From assembly GCA_948567375.1 (NCBI GenBank), contig OX419759.1, positions 55,529,493 to 55,593,492 of the forward strand: 64,000 nt of DNA. The letters are read 5' to 3'. The position numbers and the translations under genes are program-made. The notes under the pieces were generated by a model. That model made no database searches and was not told the origin of the DNA. It saw only the letters and a list, made by a program, of their open reading frames with translations. The first letter of the stretch is position 1; each line of letters starts with the position of its first letter. This DNA is from Lunularia cruciata. Its lineage: Eukaryota; Streptophyta; Marchantiopsida; Lunulariales; Lunulariaceae. Below are positions 34,033 to 46,640 of the stretch, in pieces.

Positions 34033-34190
34033 GCACACATAAGCCAATTGCACTGCAACTCGGCACTTCTACTTCAGCATGATGTATATCTCCTTAAAGG
34101 AACCAGGATATGCACGCATAAGCCAATTGCATTGCAGCTCAATAGATCTCCCTCAACATGATGCATAGTTAGTTCTCTAGGGAACTAGGG
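34033..34190. repeat. 79-bp tandem duplication
   Basis: Two diverged copies (from 34,033 and 34,112) share CATAAGCCAATTGCA, GCA(A/G)CTC and CAACATGATG/CAGCATGATG. Just after it, TGTGACACCCAATGTTGAAG (from 34,196) resembles the start of repeat X (TGTGACAACCCAATGTCAATG), but the similarity soon fades. Confidence 0.65.
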
Positions 34191-34747
34191 TAAGGTTGTG
34201 ACACCCAATGTTGAAGTCTGAACAGTTGCAAGAACAAGCTATGACTTCCAGTGACAAATTTGTGTGGTATAGGAATGTATTAGCTCCTCATACTGACCGG
34301 TACTCCAAAAGAAATACCTAGGTCCAATTTTCTAATAAGATTGGCGAATCAAATACATATATTTGGATTACAAGGGCACAATTTTCTCTTTCTTGTCTGG
34401 TTGAATGAGGGTACATGATCATTCTACCAGCATTTGCAGTGAAGATTAGTGAGGAGCAGCTACACTACCTTCTGTAGCTATCATAGAAGAACCAACCAAC
34501 TCAATGATTGTCACAAGCAACCAATTAAAGGGACAAAACCGTCTCACTATGGGTTGCTTCTAATGTTGCAACCCACTCTGAGACCATTCTGCCACCAAAA
34601 ATCTCTACCATTGCTACCTCCATGGTGGAAGAGGAAGATTTTAGATCCATTAACCTCAAATGCTAATAATGCTTTGTTGCCAAGTTTCTCATCAATTACA
34701 CAGTTGTGTCGATGCACAAAACTATGCAATCTTTGTGTTGAAGGTGT

Positions 34748-35414
34748 TGTCATGCATATATACATCACTACACAACATACATCTCTGTTAACATCATACA
34801 CTATAGAAACACAACTCACACATAAATTATACATGAACTCTAAAGTGCCACAATAATCAATTCTTCATCAACTTAAATCACAGTCATTCAATACTTGATC
34901 ATTCACTCAATCACTCTGCCAAAACTAGATATTGATTATAGGCAATCCACACCCACACTAGCTAAGAGACTCCAAGAAATGCTCACCAGCCTCTATCCAC
35001 CAAAGCCAAGAACTCAAAGTCCCAACATCAAAGAAGTGAGCTCTCAAGAGTTGCACTTTAAAGGTATACCCTTGATCTTGACCTAAGTCTCCAACCCTAA
35101 TGGTCCCACTAACTGCACACCCAATGGTGTGGACAACCCAAGTGATAGTAGGGTCCACCATGTGAACAATATGAATATTAGCCCTAACATGAAATCAATA
35201 GCTCTAACATGAAATTGGACCACCAACAAGTAGTCCATAAGTAACTACTAAAATACACATGATTACCAACACTACCACTCTAGCGTCCAAGCAATCTAGG
35301 TGCAATGCTACAAATGGCATGCCAATTGTCATGCATATATACATCATTGTCAACATCATACACTATAGAAGCACAACTCACACATAAGTCAAACAAGAAC
35401 TCCAAAGTGCTAAA
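34748..35414 (-). repeat. Dispersed repeat R, copy c, with terminal direct repeats
   Basis: The interior is bounded by two direct repeats of about 90-105 bp (34,748-34,852 and 35,327-35,414), both starting TGTCATGCATATATACATCA and containing ACACTATAGAA and CACAACTCACACATAA. Non-coding. The following roughly 280 bp (35,415-35,700) is shared, inverted, with 39,428-39,735. Confidence 0.8.
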
Positions 35415-35700
35415 TTGGCCTCCTAACTGGCAGTTAGGTCCCTCTAACTCACGATAGCCATCTATTCCAAGTATATGGTATACCCTATGGTGGGCAAAAG
35501 ATCAAGAGGTTGGGTGCTATTAAGCCCCATTGTTAGTCAAGTGTTTTCAATCTATACCATATCAAGGGTGAACTAACTATAGGTCAAGTGCATCTAGGAT
35601 GTAACCATTGTCCTTAAGGAACCACCATGAGGAGAAGAGTCAAACATGGCATATGCAATCCTCTCGAATAGCTATCACACACCAACATAGTAGCAACTCT

Positions 35701-36004
35701 ACCATAAGAGTCGCATAACATACATCCCAAACCTACACGTACTAGTGCCAAGCTTGGGTTCATAATGCCATCAATGTTTGGGAGGTGGCATGGTGCACAA
35801 TTTTGCACATGATCCTTCCAAACAACACCATCATGTCCTTCCAATACAAGGACTCCAAAAGGCAAAACCTTGCTCACTCTCAAGATAGTGTAGCCTTTAG
35901 TAGCATCAAGTGTTATTGGTGATGTCTGCTATAGATATACATAGTTACATGGATGAAATCAATGGATCAAGGGTCTATAATCTCCTCCTTGAATGGTAGC
36001 ATAC
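35701..36004. other. No recognisable gene
   Basis: An 89-residue frame on the - strand (35,614-35,883) has no family resemblance and overlaps the R-associated sequence. Nothing else is seen. Confidence 0.4.
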
Positions 36005-38752
36005 TGTAAGGATGGTTCTATATTAGTCATGGTTAGCTAAAGTTAGTCATAGCTAAGATAGATGGGACCTTACTTTAGAGGAAGTAGAAAAGATGAGCAC
36101 CACTATTTTGGATTTTAGTGTGTTGACTAGGTATTATTCCTAGGTGTTTGGCTTTGGGGAAAGAGTTGAGAACTCTTGGGCCCGCAAGCCTTTTTGTTTT
36201 GGATTCTTCTTTAGTCCAAGGATAGCCCATGTGAAGGAATCCTTGCTTTAGTGGTTGGGTCAAGATAAGGGGAATATGCCCATGTGAATGGATATTCCTT
36301 TCTACTTCTTGACTTTACTTGACTTTTAGTCTAGTAACTTGAGTTACTACGGTAATTAGTAACTTTGGTACGTAACTATTTCACAAGTATATAAACAAGG
36401 GGTGAGGAGGTACTCATCATCCTTTCATTTGCAACTATCTCTCTCTCATTAAATTCTCTAGTGAGCAATGTCTTGAGTCTTGGAGTGTTAGCCTTGGAGG
36501 AGTATGATGGAGTTGGGGTTCCTTGCCTTCTTAGTCCATGGTGTGCTACCATAATAGCCATCAGAGGTTCATCCTGAGTGAGAGACAGGCCGGCTCACAG
36601 TGCACATAAGAGGATTTGGAGAGATTGTGTGAGGTGGATTGCAAATTTTGGGGATTAATGGTGATTTTGGACAAAATCTCAAGTTTGAGATCTAGACTTG
36701 AAATTTCTACACATGATATTTTAGATTATGTTTCATTTAGTGTACTTTAAATTTTTATGAGAGCTATTACATGCATTGAGCTAGACTTTTTGAAAGTTGA
36801 TGGGGTAAATTGCTCTCAAAATTGCATGCTCTCTAGAAATTTGTACAGAGTTTGGCATTTCTTCAATTTTCAATGGATTATTCTAAAATTTTCCAAGAAA
36901 ATTGTTAGTATAGTATTCTACATTATGGCCCATGAATTCTGAAGAGATCATTCTTGCACAAAAAGTTGTGAATTTAAAGTGAGTGGGGTGGTTTTTTGAC
37001 TAAATTTGAAATATGTCTATTGAATAGAAAGATGCCTAGGCCAAATGGCTTGATGAAAAGATCTTAAATTTTATAGGGGAGGACACCCAAGGATTTTTAT
37101 CAATTTTAAAAATATTTAGAGGATTGTGACAAACCAATTTAGAAAATTTAGTGATATTGTGAGGAGAGGTCAATTTTGCAAAGTTGAGATTTCATGCATG
37201 AGTGGTGTGAGAGCAACAAAAAGCATGTTTGAGTGCTTAGGCTCATGTTAGGAACATGGAGGGTCATCAAGATTGGGAATTGAGGCTATGAAAAGTTTCC
37301 CAAGGGTTTGAGGTGATTGTAGGGGTGGATTTGAGGAAAAGAGAATTTAGAATAAAATTTGAAGAGAGTGTTGAGAGGATCCAAAAACATACATCACTTA
37401 GAGGAAAGAGTGAGTCTAAGTCTTTTTTATGTGGAAAGAAGTGACATGAGGCAATTTCATGTCCATTGACCTTTAAAAGTCATAGATTGAGGGAAAAGAG
37501 AGGGTTACTTGACTTGGGTTTGCATGTTGGACCTTCTTCACCAAGATTGAGAAGGAGAAGATCTAAGACCAAAGAGTTGTGTGAGGTTTGTGGAGTGGAA
37601 GGATAAGGGAGTAATAGCACTTTTGGAGACTTTAGTGAAGATCTTGGAGAGAGTCTTAGTATAGCTACAAAAATACTACCACCTTCATAAGCTAATTTTC
37701 AAGATTAGTGATGGAGATAATATTTCAACTTATGGATAAACATAAGGGTTCGATTAATATGCACTCTAGGATTTAATGTTGCTATAGAAATCTTGGAGTA
37801 ACCTGAACCTTGTGTGTTCCCTAGGGTGGATTATTCTCAAATAATGTTTGTTATGTACATACTCTATTAGTTATAGAGTGGTAGAAAAGAAAAGAATTAA
37901 ATAAAATTTAGATAAAAGAGAAAGATAGTGAGGGGCTTAAATGAAAAACTTATGGTTTTCTTTAGCAAGGATGGAGAAATGTGGAGGCCTTTGTGTGAGA
38001 CTTCATGAGAGCTCGCATAGGAAACAATGAGAGGAGGAAGAATGAATGGGCCTCATTATTACCAGATTTCTTTGAGGATGCAACACTTATATGGTATGAA
38101 TCAAAATACCAAAAGAGAGAGAGAAGAGATAGGCAAGAAGAGTCTTGGCAGAGTTTGACTTCAGCACTCATTGAGAACTTTCTTCAAGATGAGAGTTATG
38201 AAAGATTGATGCGTGAAGTAACTTTCCTCAAACAAGGAGATGGAGGGAAAGTGAGAGTTTATGTAGAAAGAGTGGAGAAATTAGAGTCTAGATTCCATAT
38301 AGTGTTGATGAAGGGTGAGGATGATGTGGAAACTACTATGATTGGCATAGGAGCCATGCTCACCAAGAATTTTGTGAGAGGGTTGAGACCACAGATTAGA
38401 AGCAAGGTGAGATATGAGAAACCTTCTTCCATGGTGGAAGCTATCAAGATTGCAATTCGTATGGAAGAAATTTTGGAAGGAGATGAGAGTGATTTAGTGG
38501 TGAAGGAGGTTGTGCATCCTCTGCAAGGTTACAAGTATGGTGGAAATTTTGATACTTTGGTGGTAAGAGTTGCATCACAAATAGAAGTTGCTTCAATTCT
38601 TGCACCTCTACCAAAAGATCAACTTCAAACCATCATAGAACAACTTGTTGATTTCAAGATCAATGTAGTGCAACTATGGGAGAAGAGAGGTGGATTAGAA
38701 TATAGGGAGAGGACCTAGGAGTTATGGAAACTATCCATATAGAGGATGCCAA
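36005..38752 (+). mobile_element. Gypsy-like fragment: possible LTR, leader and gag
   Basis: The gag at 38,005-38,718 is secure. The rest is tentative. TGTAAGG at 36,005 could start an LTR, with a TATAAAC box near 36,391, and CATCAGAG near 36,559 could be a decayed tRNA-iMet primer site. The leader (36,600-37,980) is AT-rich, with a possible CX2C remnant near 37,430 but no convincing frame. The element is cut by repeat R at about 38,750, just where a gag zinc knuckle should follow. Confidence 0.5.
38005..38718 (+). pseudogene. gag: Gypsy gag (Retrotrans_gag type)
   Basis: An unusually long open frame (237 codons). It contains LLPDFFEDATLIWYESKYQK, the capsid motif in which a domain of retrotransposon gag has a W-Y/F-E step, then WQSLTSALIENFLQDESYER, VRVYVERVEKLESRFH, LTKNFVRGLRPQIRSKV and SMVEAIKIAIRMEEIL. 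These are the usual order of gypsy capsid helices. A frameshift near 38,705 moves the reading to RSYGNYPYRGCQC, the start of a zinc-knuckle region, which R truncates. A start further upstream is possible, since gag-like residues precede the first Met. It would package element RNA, but nothing downstream survives. Confidence 0.85.
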
Positions 38753-39268
38753 TGTTGTGTGTATATACATTGTTATACAACATACATTGTTGTCAACATC
38801 ACACACTATAACAGCACAACTCACACATGAGTCATACATGGACTCTAAAGTACCATAATCAATACTTGATCTGTCACTCAATAATTTACCAACAACTAGG
38901 CACTGATTATAGCCAAGCCACACCCACTCTAGCTAAGAGAATCTAGGTGATGCTTGTCGGCCTCTATCCACCATAGCCAGGAACTTGAAGGCTCAACATT
39001 AAAGAAGTGAGCTCTTTGGAGTTGCACTTTGAAAGTATACCTCTTGGACTCAAGCTAGGTCTCAAACCCTAATGGTCCCGCTGATGGCACACCCAATGGT
39101 CCAAATGGTGCAAGTGATAATGGGCCATGTAGTCAATACCCTAAATACAAAATCTGTCCATCAACAAGTAGTCTATAAGTAACTACCAAAATACTCTTGA
39201 CTACCAACACTACTACTCTAGAGTCTGAGCAATTGGTGTGATGCTTATAAATGGTGTGACAATTGTCA

Positions 39269-39319
<51 letters not shown>

Positions 39320-39427
39320 CTACAAAACATACATCAACATCACTGTCAACATTACATCACTGTCAACATTACACACTATAGAAGTACAACTCACACATAA
39401 GTCAAACATGGACCCTAAAGTACCACA
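38753..39427 (-). repeat. Dispersed repeat R, copy d, with terminal direct repeats and (TA)n
   Basis: Direct repeats at 38,753-38,857 and 39,264-39,427 enclose the R interior. The second contains an expanded (TA)n run at 39,272-39,317. It inserts into the gypsy gag. It faces copy e across a spacer of about 300 bp. Confidence 0.8.
39272..39317. repeat. (AT)n microsatellite
   Basis: Uninterrupted AT run inside the terminal repeat of R copy d, at the position where other copies have only ATATATAC. Confidence 0.95.
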
Positions 39428-39735
39428 ATGGCCCCCCTCCCTCCCTTTTTGGTGGAGCTACTATGTTAGTGCATAATAGTTGTTCAAGAGGATGGCATAT
39501 GGTATGTTTGATTCTTCTCCTCTGGTGATTCCTCAAGGACAATGGTTATATCTTAAATGTAGTTGACCTATAGCTAATTCATCATTTATATGGTATAGAT
39601 TGCAGATAAGTGACTAACAATAGGCCTAGATAGCACCCAGCCTCCTGATCTTTTGCCCACCATAAGGTATACCATATACTTGGAGTAGATGGCTATCTAG
39701 AGTTAGAGTGACCTAACCACCAACTAGGGGGTGAT

Positions 39736-40405
39736 TGTGGCACTTTAGAGTCCATGTATGACTTATGTGTGAGTTGTGCTTCTATAGTTTGTAATGTTGA
39801 CAACAATGTATGTTGTGAACGACATATGTTGTGTAGTAATGTATATATGCACAACATCTATCATGCCATTTGTAGCATTGCACCTAGATTGCTCAAACTT
39901 TGGAGTAGTAGTGTTGGTAGTCAAGAGTATTTTGGTAGTTACTCATAAACCACTTGTTGAAGACAGATTTTGTGTTTGGAGTACTAAGTACATGGTGGGG
40001 CCCATTGTCACTTGCACCATTTGGACCATTGGATGTGCCATCAATGAGAGTGTTAGGGTTTGAGACCTAGCTTGAGTCCATGGGGTATACTTTCAAAGTG
40101 CAGCTCTAGAGAGCTCACTTCTCTAATGTTCAGCCTTTGAGTTCTTTGCTATGCTCAATGGCCTTTGAGGACCACCTAGATTCTCTTAGCTAGAGTAGGT
40201 GTGGCTTGATTGCAATCAGTGCCTAGTTGTTGGTAGATTATTGAGTGACAGATCAAGTAGTAATCTGATTGAGTGTGATTTGAGTTGTGTAAATAAACTG
40301 ATTAATTATGGCACTTTAGAGTCCATATATGAATTATGTGTGAGTTGTGCTTCTATAGTGTGTGACAACAATGTATGTTGAGTAGTGATGTATATATGCA
40401 CGACA
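39736..40405 (+). repeat. Dispersed repeat R, copy e, with terminal direct repeats
   Basis: Terminal repeats at 39,736-39,856 and 40,307-40,405, each starting with a variant of TGTGGCACTTTAGAGTCCAT. The interior has AGCATTGCACCTAGATTG, AGCTCTAGAGAGCTCAC and ATTCTCTTAGCTAGAGTA. Orientation is opposite to copy d. No coding frame, primer site or polypurine tract is seen. Confidence 0.8.
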
Positions 40406-40450
40406 ATGCCTTCCATAGAAAGAAAGGTAAGTTTTGGCACCCGCCTATGA

Positions 40451-40909
40451 AAGGCAAACCTAGATGCTCATCCATGCAAGGCCAAGCTAACATTCACCTA
40501 TGTATGGTAAATCTATGCAACTACCCTATATCTTAGGTAAACTTACAAGGTAAACTTAGGCCCCCAACTTTAAAATGGTAAACTTAATTGCACATCTACA
40601 AATGGTAATTCTAAGCACCTACCTTTACATGGCAAACCTAAGCAATCAATTATTAAAAGCAACACTAGGTGCATAAGTATGCATGGAAAACCTAAATGTC
40701 TACCAATGCATTTTAAACCTAAGTACCTTCCTATGCATGGAAACCTGAGTACCTACCTATGTATTGCAAACTTGTGTGCCTATTTAGGTAAACCTAATAA
40801 GCTTCTATTTGGAAAACTTATTTGCATATCTATATCTATGTGTGGAAAAATTAAGTATACACTTATGCAAAGCAAACTTAAATACCCACATATGGAAGGT
40901 AAATCTAGG
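40451..40909. repeat. Degenerate minisatellite, unit about 27 bp
   Basis: About 16 diverged units of the form GGTAAACCTAAGTACCTACCTATGCAT, with spacing mostly 24-33 bp. Because 27 is a multiple of three, one frame stays open across several units and reads a 9-residue repeat like MHGKPKYLP (40,679-40,800). I see no reason to call this a gene. It ends in the (TTTTG)n run. Confidence 0.8.
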
Positions 40910-40943
40910 TTTTGTTTTGTTTTGTTTTGTTTTGTTTTGTTTT
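40910..40943. repeat. (TTTTG)n microsatellite
   Basis: Six to seven tandem TTTTG units directly after the minisatellite. Confidence 0.95.
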
Positions 40944-43900
40944 AATTTACTTGGTGTAGGAAAATGTATAATGAGTTATTATTGCTTATTTGTGTAGTGT
41001 TATAAAAGACTAAGTGAGGGTATCCTACAAGTGATGAATTGCTAGGTGGGCAATCTATGTACATTCAAATGATTGACAATGAGAATTATGATCCTGTCCT
41101 CATCTAAGATGGTGATGTATATAGGTTGTGAAGGCTTGGTAGCTTGCAGTGTGTTTTAGGGTGGCGAGTCTTGAGGAGTAGTATAGCATAGAAGCTAGAG
41201 CATTTTAGTGGCAAGCTTGATACGAGAGATGTTTTGTGTTTTTGTTCTACCCTTTTCATATCAAACTTTAATTTATACACCATGATTGCTTTTGAGTTTG
41301 GATGGTAGTTCATTTGCTCCCAAGTTTCATATCCTTTTGTAAAAGGACAGACCAAAGTGAAGGACTTGGAACAAAATGCATATGCAAAGAGAGGACAATT
41401 TTCTAAAAGAGAGCAGATAGGTTAAATACAATGAGAGGACCAAAATGCAAGAATTGAGCAACTAAGGATTTATACCTGATCAAGGAGGTCTAAGTTGTAC
41501 CATGGCAAACACTTTGGAGAATTCCATGAGTTCTAAAAAATCATTCAATGATCTATTAAATATTTTAAAGACTAGACAAAATTCTCATCAGATTGTACTC
41601 TAGAAATTCTTCTTTTTAATTGATCTAATTCTAATATAATCCTTTGAAGATTGGAAGACTTGAAACTAAGGTGTCTAGGTGGAGATTAGGATTAAGGTAT
41701 AGATTTTGATTGCTGTATCAAGTTTTGGTCAGAAGTGACTTGTGAAATTTGGCAAGCTTGTTGGTAACTTTATCTTGTACTTCTTTGTAAATGCTAGTGT
41801 GAAATACTAGAGGAGAGAATTTTGAGGCTTGTATCTTGTATACCTCGTCTAAAAAATTCAAATATTAGTAAGGAATATGAATCCATATTTAAAGATCTTT
41901 TTAAAGAAATTAAGATATTGAACTGAACGTTCATAAAAGGTTTAGAGAAGGATATAACCAAGTACCTTGTGAATTTTTGTATTGATGTTTATAAAATGTT
42001 AGATCTGATGTATCCAAATTTAGTAAAAATACTATCATAAGCATCCAAAGGATTTTTTCTATCTATAATATATTGATTACTAATTTTCCCACTTGAGGTC
42101 ATGGTGAAAGAGTGATAACTTTTTGGAGAAACCTTGATACCTTACCGGATCTCTTGTAAATTTTGATAAGATTAAAGTATATAAGAAGCAAGATTTGATG
42201 TATCAAACTTTAGTATCAAATCTTTAGTAGAAATACTATCACAAGAGCCCCATGATTTTTTTAATCTATAACTATCATTGATTTGCAACTTTTCCCACAT
42301 TGCCATTCTTTCAGAAAAACTAAGTATATTTATTAGTGTTTTAAAGTCTACAATATTGCATCTACCTTTTTCCCCATGTTTTTGTTCAATAGATGTCCAT
42401 CATCGGCTAGGAGTTGAATGAAGAGCCATGAACTAAAATTTTTTTTATGATGTAAGTTAGATTAGAATATAAATAATATTAGCAATATATAATATAGCTC
42501 ATTTCAAGATGTGTTCGGAGGTCATGATCTTGATAGTAAATATTATACTAATAATCAAATTTATTTTTTATGTAATTTAAGTCAAACTGAGTATTCTAAT
42601 TATGGTAGTAAACAATTTGTCTCAGAATGTACACAAAGATCATAATTGTGTAAAATCATTGAAGTGGTTGTCATCATTTGAGCCAAGTGTTACTGAATAA
42701 CACACATTTCTCAAAATGTATGTGAAGGTTATTATCTTCACAAGAACTTTCATATTGAAAATCATGCGTTCTTGAGCTTGGCAAGAGATATTATTACAAG
42801 AATATCATTAGTCAATTATCATGCTATTATTCATTGTTTCCTTTAGAACCCTGAAACTTGGTAAATTGGATAAATTGGTCTTATCTGCTGATTTTATTCA
42901 ATATTTAGAAGTTAACTGTAGTATAACAACTTTATAAGTGGTTTTGAGAGATATTGACCTTGAGATGGTTGAAACATGATTGTGATTTTGATGTTGTATG
43001 AAATTGATATTGAAACATGTTGTATTTATACAATATTGGACAAATTTTGCTTATAGTCCAAATCTCAAATTCATATTGTACAAATATGCAAATCTTGCAC
43101 ATATGTAGACCAAACCTATAAATTTGGAGATTGAAAATTCTCTATAGTGAGGATTGTGTTTCTAGGAGACTTGTTGTGATGAGGTGATGAGCTTTTAGTC
43201 AACATGCACTTTGTCAATTTAAATTGCATAATGTCAATAGCTTTAATATTTTCACATAAATTCAATTCAAGAGTAGAATAATGTACTAATATGCAACATT
43301 GGTGCAAGAACCATTGTACTTTTCTCCAATATTTTTTTGAAATCAAGGAGTGTACCTGCTTGCTCTCTTTTACCTCTGCAATAATTGTCTGATTTTCTAT
43401 TTACTAGCAAACTTTCACTTGCTCCTAAATTCTAGATACGGTCAATAAATTACGCTCATGGACCGTATCGAATTGCAAGTACTTAGTTTCAGATCATCAG
43501 ATCTTTGGTTTGCCTTGGTTCTTGCGCACGTTCCTTGCTTCTATTCCCATCTACATGTCTCCAGTTTGCATCGGCTCTATCCCACGTGGGTTTGGATACT
43601 TTTTCTGCTCCCAACACTCATATATAATGAAACAATACGTATTCTTTGATGTCAAAAATCGTATGCAGCGCTGAACTCTAAGAGTCGTGCCAAAATTAAG
43701 AGAGAGGAGGAGCACCTCTTGAACCAAACTACACATTAGAATGTTCTGTTCAGCTGCTCTCAAGAAAAACTTCAGTTGGAAAGTCCAGAAGCATATATAT
43801 TGGTTCGGTTCTCTAAAAAAGTTGAAGGTACGTGGGTGTGGGGTTTGATTTGGTAAATCATAAAGGTGACAAGCTAAATCGGCTTTGGGTTGTTAAAATG

Positions 43901-44570
43901 TTTAGCTGTAGCATGTTATGTGGTCGACAGAGTTGCATATGCAGCGGCACTTATTTTTCGGCAATCTTATTGAACAGTACTATATTGCACCTTTCATTTC
44001 ATTATTTTCCCAAAAGAATCTATCTCCACGTCAATTCTCTCTTGAATGGGTTTGAACCCTTTTTCAATTTCTTTTCCTGTGTACTGTTGTTCTTCTTATT
44101 TTCAAAATTTCAACAATGAATCTATCACAAAAATTCAATTGAGACTCATTTTTTGAAATGTTAAGCAAATGCATATGATTTTAAATTAAGTATTAGATAT
44201 GCTTCACAGAATTCATATATCCTAAAATATTATACTCTACAACAAACCAAAGAAAACTAAAGCTTATCCAGTTAGTAAACTCATTTCAATTGACTCCCAT
44301 CTATTTCGCGTTCATTTATTTACGTGTATATAATCAATAATTAAGGAAACAGAGTAGTAACGCATGATTGTATCTCATATTATGAATCGATTCATAACCT
44401 GCAGACAGTACTTCATCGTTTTCTTACAAATCTTTGAAGTTTAAACGAGCTGAGACTTCTTCTGTGAGAACTTCTGGAAGGGGAAGTTCTCTTAGTTATG
44501 AAGCTCAGATTAGAAGTTAGGTTTATGTCTAGTCGTTTCCTTCGTTCCTCAATGATAGTTTGCCCTCTCG
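40944..44570. other. No recognisable gene; AT-rich, partly duplicated at 58 kb
   Basis: No family is recognised in any frame. The part from about 41,640 to 41,800 (TTGGAAGACTTGAAACTAAGG, GTCTAGGTGGAGATTAGGATT, TGGTAACTTTATCTTG) resembles 58,330-58,480, so both belong to a diverged repeat. The frame at 43,116-43,346 on the - strand and others like it are isolated. Confidence 0.45.
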
Positions 44571-44850
44571 GTGATAGCGTTCCGTACACATGCTAAATGG
44601 CCACTAGTATTAGCCTAGTGCATGGGGCGGTGCACATGGCAAAAAAAGACCCTCTTAAACTCTTATCGTTACTCTCTCCATCTTTGTCCGCGTATCGCAA
44701 AACAGTTCCATTTCCGTTTATCTTTATCACCTGTCGTCTTCGTCTCTAGATATCGTTCCGTTCAAAGTCCCCATCCTCAGAACACTCCCTCGATCATCCC
44801 CCGTCCCCTAGGTACCTACTCTAGGAGTAGTGACAATTACCTCTTAAAGG
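44571..44850 (+). other. Candidate non-coding first exon ending in a strong splice donor
   Basis: A CT-rich, CpG-containing stretch unlike its AT-rich surroundings (CTCTCTCCATCTTTGTCCGC, CTGTCGTCTTCGTCTC, TCATCCCCCGTCCCC) runs into AAAG/GTAAGTAAG, a near-consensus donor at 44,850. Such composition is usual for plant 5' untranslated exons. No TATA box is well placed and no coding exon is found downstream in the window, so it may equally be chance. Confidence 0.2.
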
Positions 44851-45038
44851 TAAGTAAGATATCTGGGTGTTACTGACAGACAGGTCATATATTTGGACCA
44901 TTTCTCGATTTGTGCGTGTCATATGAACCATGATGTATAGACGAGCTTGAAGAAGGGGTTTCTTTTCAATCTTAAGAGATGCTCCACTTGTTTGTGGACA
45001 GTACCATTTGCATAGCTCGAATGTCTTGGATGCAATAG

Positions 45039-45158
45039 AATAGATTTTTCATATACACTCTATGGGGGCTTAGCCCTATTTTACTTTCTTTTACCTCTCC
45101 CTTGTGCGGCTTGATAGGTCTTCCCATCCTTTGTGTTTTCTAAGCGGTCGCACATTTC
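45039..45158 (+). repeat. R2-like 3'-tail copy 1
   Basis: AGATTTTTCATATACACTC, GGGGGCTTAGCCC, TACCTCTCCCTTGTGCGGC, GATAGGTCTTCCCATCC and AAGCGGTCGCAC follow the 3' end of the R2-like element in order. Flanking duplications are not clear. Confidence 0.8.
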
Positions 45159-46549
45159 TCAATCTTAATAGGTATAGTCTCCGAGATGTCCACATTTGAG
45201 AATGCAACTGAGAAGGTCTATGGCTTTTTCTTTTCATCTTGTTTTCTTATTGCTGTATCCTCTTTAAGTTCATATGAACCTGTCTTGTTAGAGTGTTGAT
45301 AACTGGAATAAACTTTTTTTTATCCGGTTTTTGATCTTGCTCCGTTCTCCAAAGTCTTCCTGATTTACCAAGTTGAATATGGTCAGAATGGAGTTCATCC
45401 AGATGATGCAAATACAATTACGCACTCATCTGCTATGCTCTCGTTGATACCACAAGTGAATCATATGAAATAGTGTCCTTATAAGAATGACTCATCCTGC
45501 CGCAGCCGAGGCAGATCTGAGTGGTGGGAATCGGAAGTTTTGTAGAATAAGCTATCCAAAGGTTATCCAAAGGCTATAGGTCCTAGGTTATCCAAAGGCT
45601 GTTAAGGGTTGTACACGAAAGTACTAATGCATGCTACATAATGGAATATGTCGATTCCATGCCGATACACATTAGATGGTAACGATAGTGGAGCTCTGAT
45701 ACCCCATATCTGAGATCCTACTTGTGTTGATAATTGCTCATCGAGGAATATTTGGGGTGCTTTGCATGGAGTTACGTACTTGCTCTTGTATGGCTGGTAT
45801 CACGAGAATTGTAGCTTTTGAAGCTCCAATAGAATACGCATTTTGGTCTAATGGAATATTAGGACATGAGATCAGAGTTCAGTGGATGGATATGAAGTGC
45901 AGTCCATTCATTAAATGGATATGAGATGTGCAAACCGAGATGAATAATAAACTCGTAACGGCGATGAAATGAAGTTAACAGATAAATTATAAAAATAAAG
46001 ATAAATGAAATATAAATATTTCTTGATCAGAAAGGGCAGAGAATCGGTGTATATCATGCCATCGATTAGCACTAAGCAAAGCATGTAGCGATATGGAAAA
46101 TAACATATAATTGAAGACCAACCAGCAAAACTTGAAGATTAAGTGATCTGAAATGGAAAGACCGGGCACAAATATGGCAACCATGAAATAGATCAACAAT
46201 GTGCAGTGGAGCGAATTGGGAGAAGAGTGGATAGTATCTTGGCTGAGAGGGAGCGAAGCGTCAGAAGACTGGGTAGAGAATTTGGTAATATATGCTATGG
46301 ACATATGATTTCCAAAACTCTAAACAACCTAAGGAAGCGACCATAGTAAATCTCCACGAAAGCACGATTGCATCAAGTGCCAAACGCATCCACGATAGCA
46401 CATACGATTTCATCCATAGCAAACACTACGCCATAACCAAACACTCTGCCGAAGTAACTAAGCAAACATCGATACCCTAGTACTTCTCCGGATGCTCTAG
46501 TAATTTATAGACCTTATGAACTTGCGTAGCTAGATGTCTTAGGTGTGGT

Positions 46550-46640
46550 AAGGTAAATTTTCCATGTCGAACTATTCGGGCCTAGCCCCTTTTTACCTCT
46601 TTTGTCTCTCCTCTTTATGGTTTGATAAGGTTTTCAAATT
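46550..46640 (+). repeat. R2-like 3'-tail copy 2, diverged
   Basis: GGTAAATTTTCCATGTCGAAC, GGGCCTAGCCCC, TTACCTCTTTTGTCTCTCC and GGTTTGATAAGG match the tail family. The 3' terminal part is lost or unrecognisable. Confidence 0.65.

Noticed and set aside
34196-34747. Another full copy of repeat X
   Set aside because: Only the first roughly 20 bases resemble X; the remainder does not.
40451-40909. CRISPR-like array of short repeats
   Set aside because: Units are degenerate and contiguous with no unique spacers, and the setting is a eukaryotic nuclear genome.
40679-40945. Repeat peptide MHGKPKCLP…
   Set aside because: It follows from the 27-bp minisatellite period and ends in the TTTTG run, with no start context or homology.
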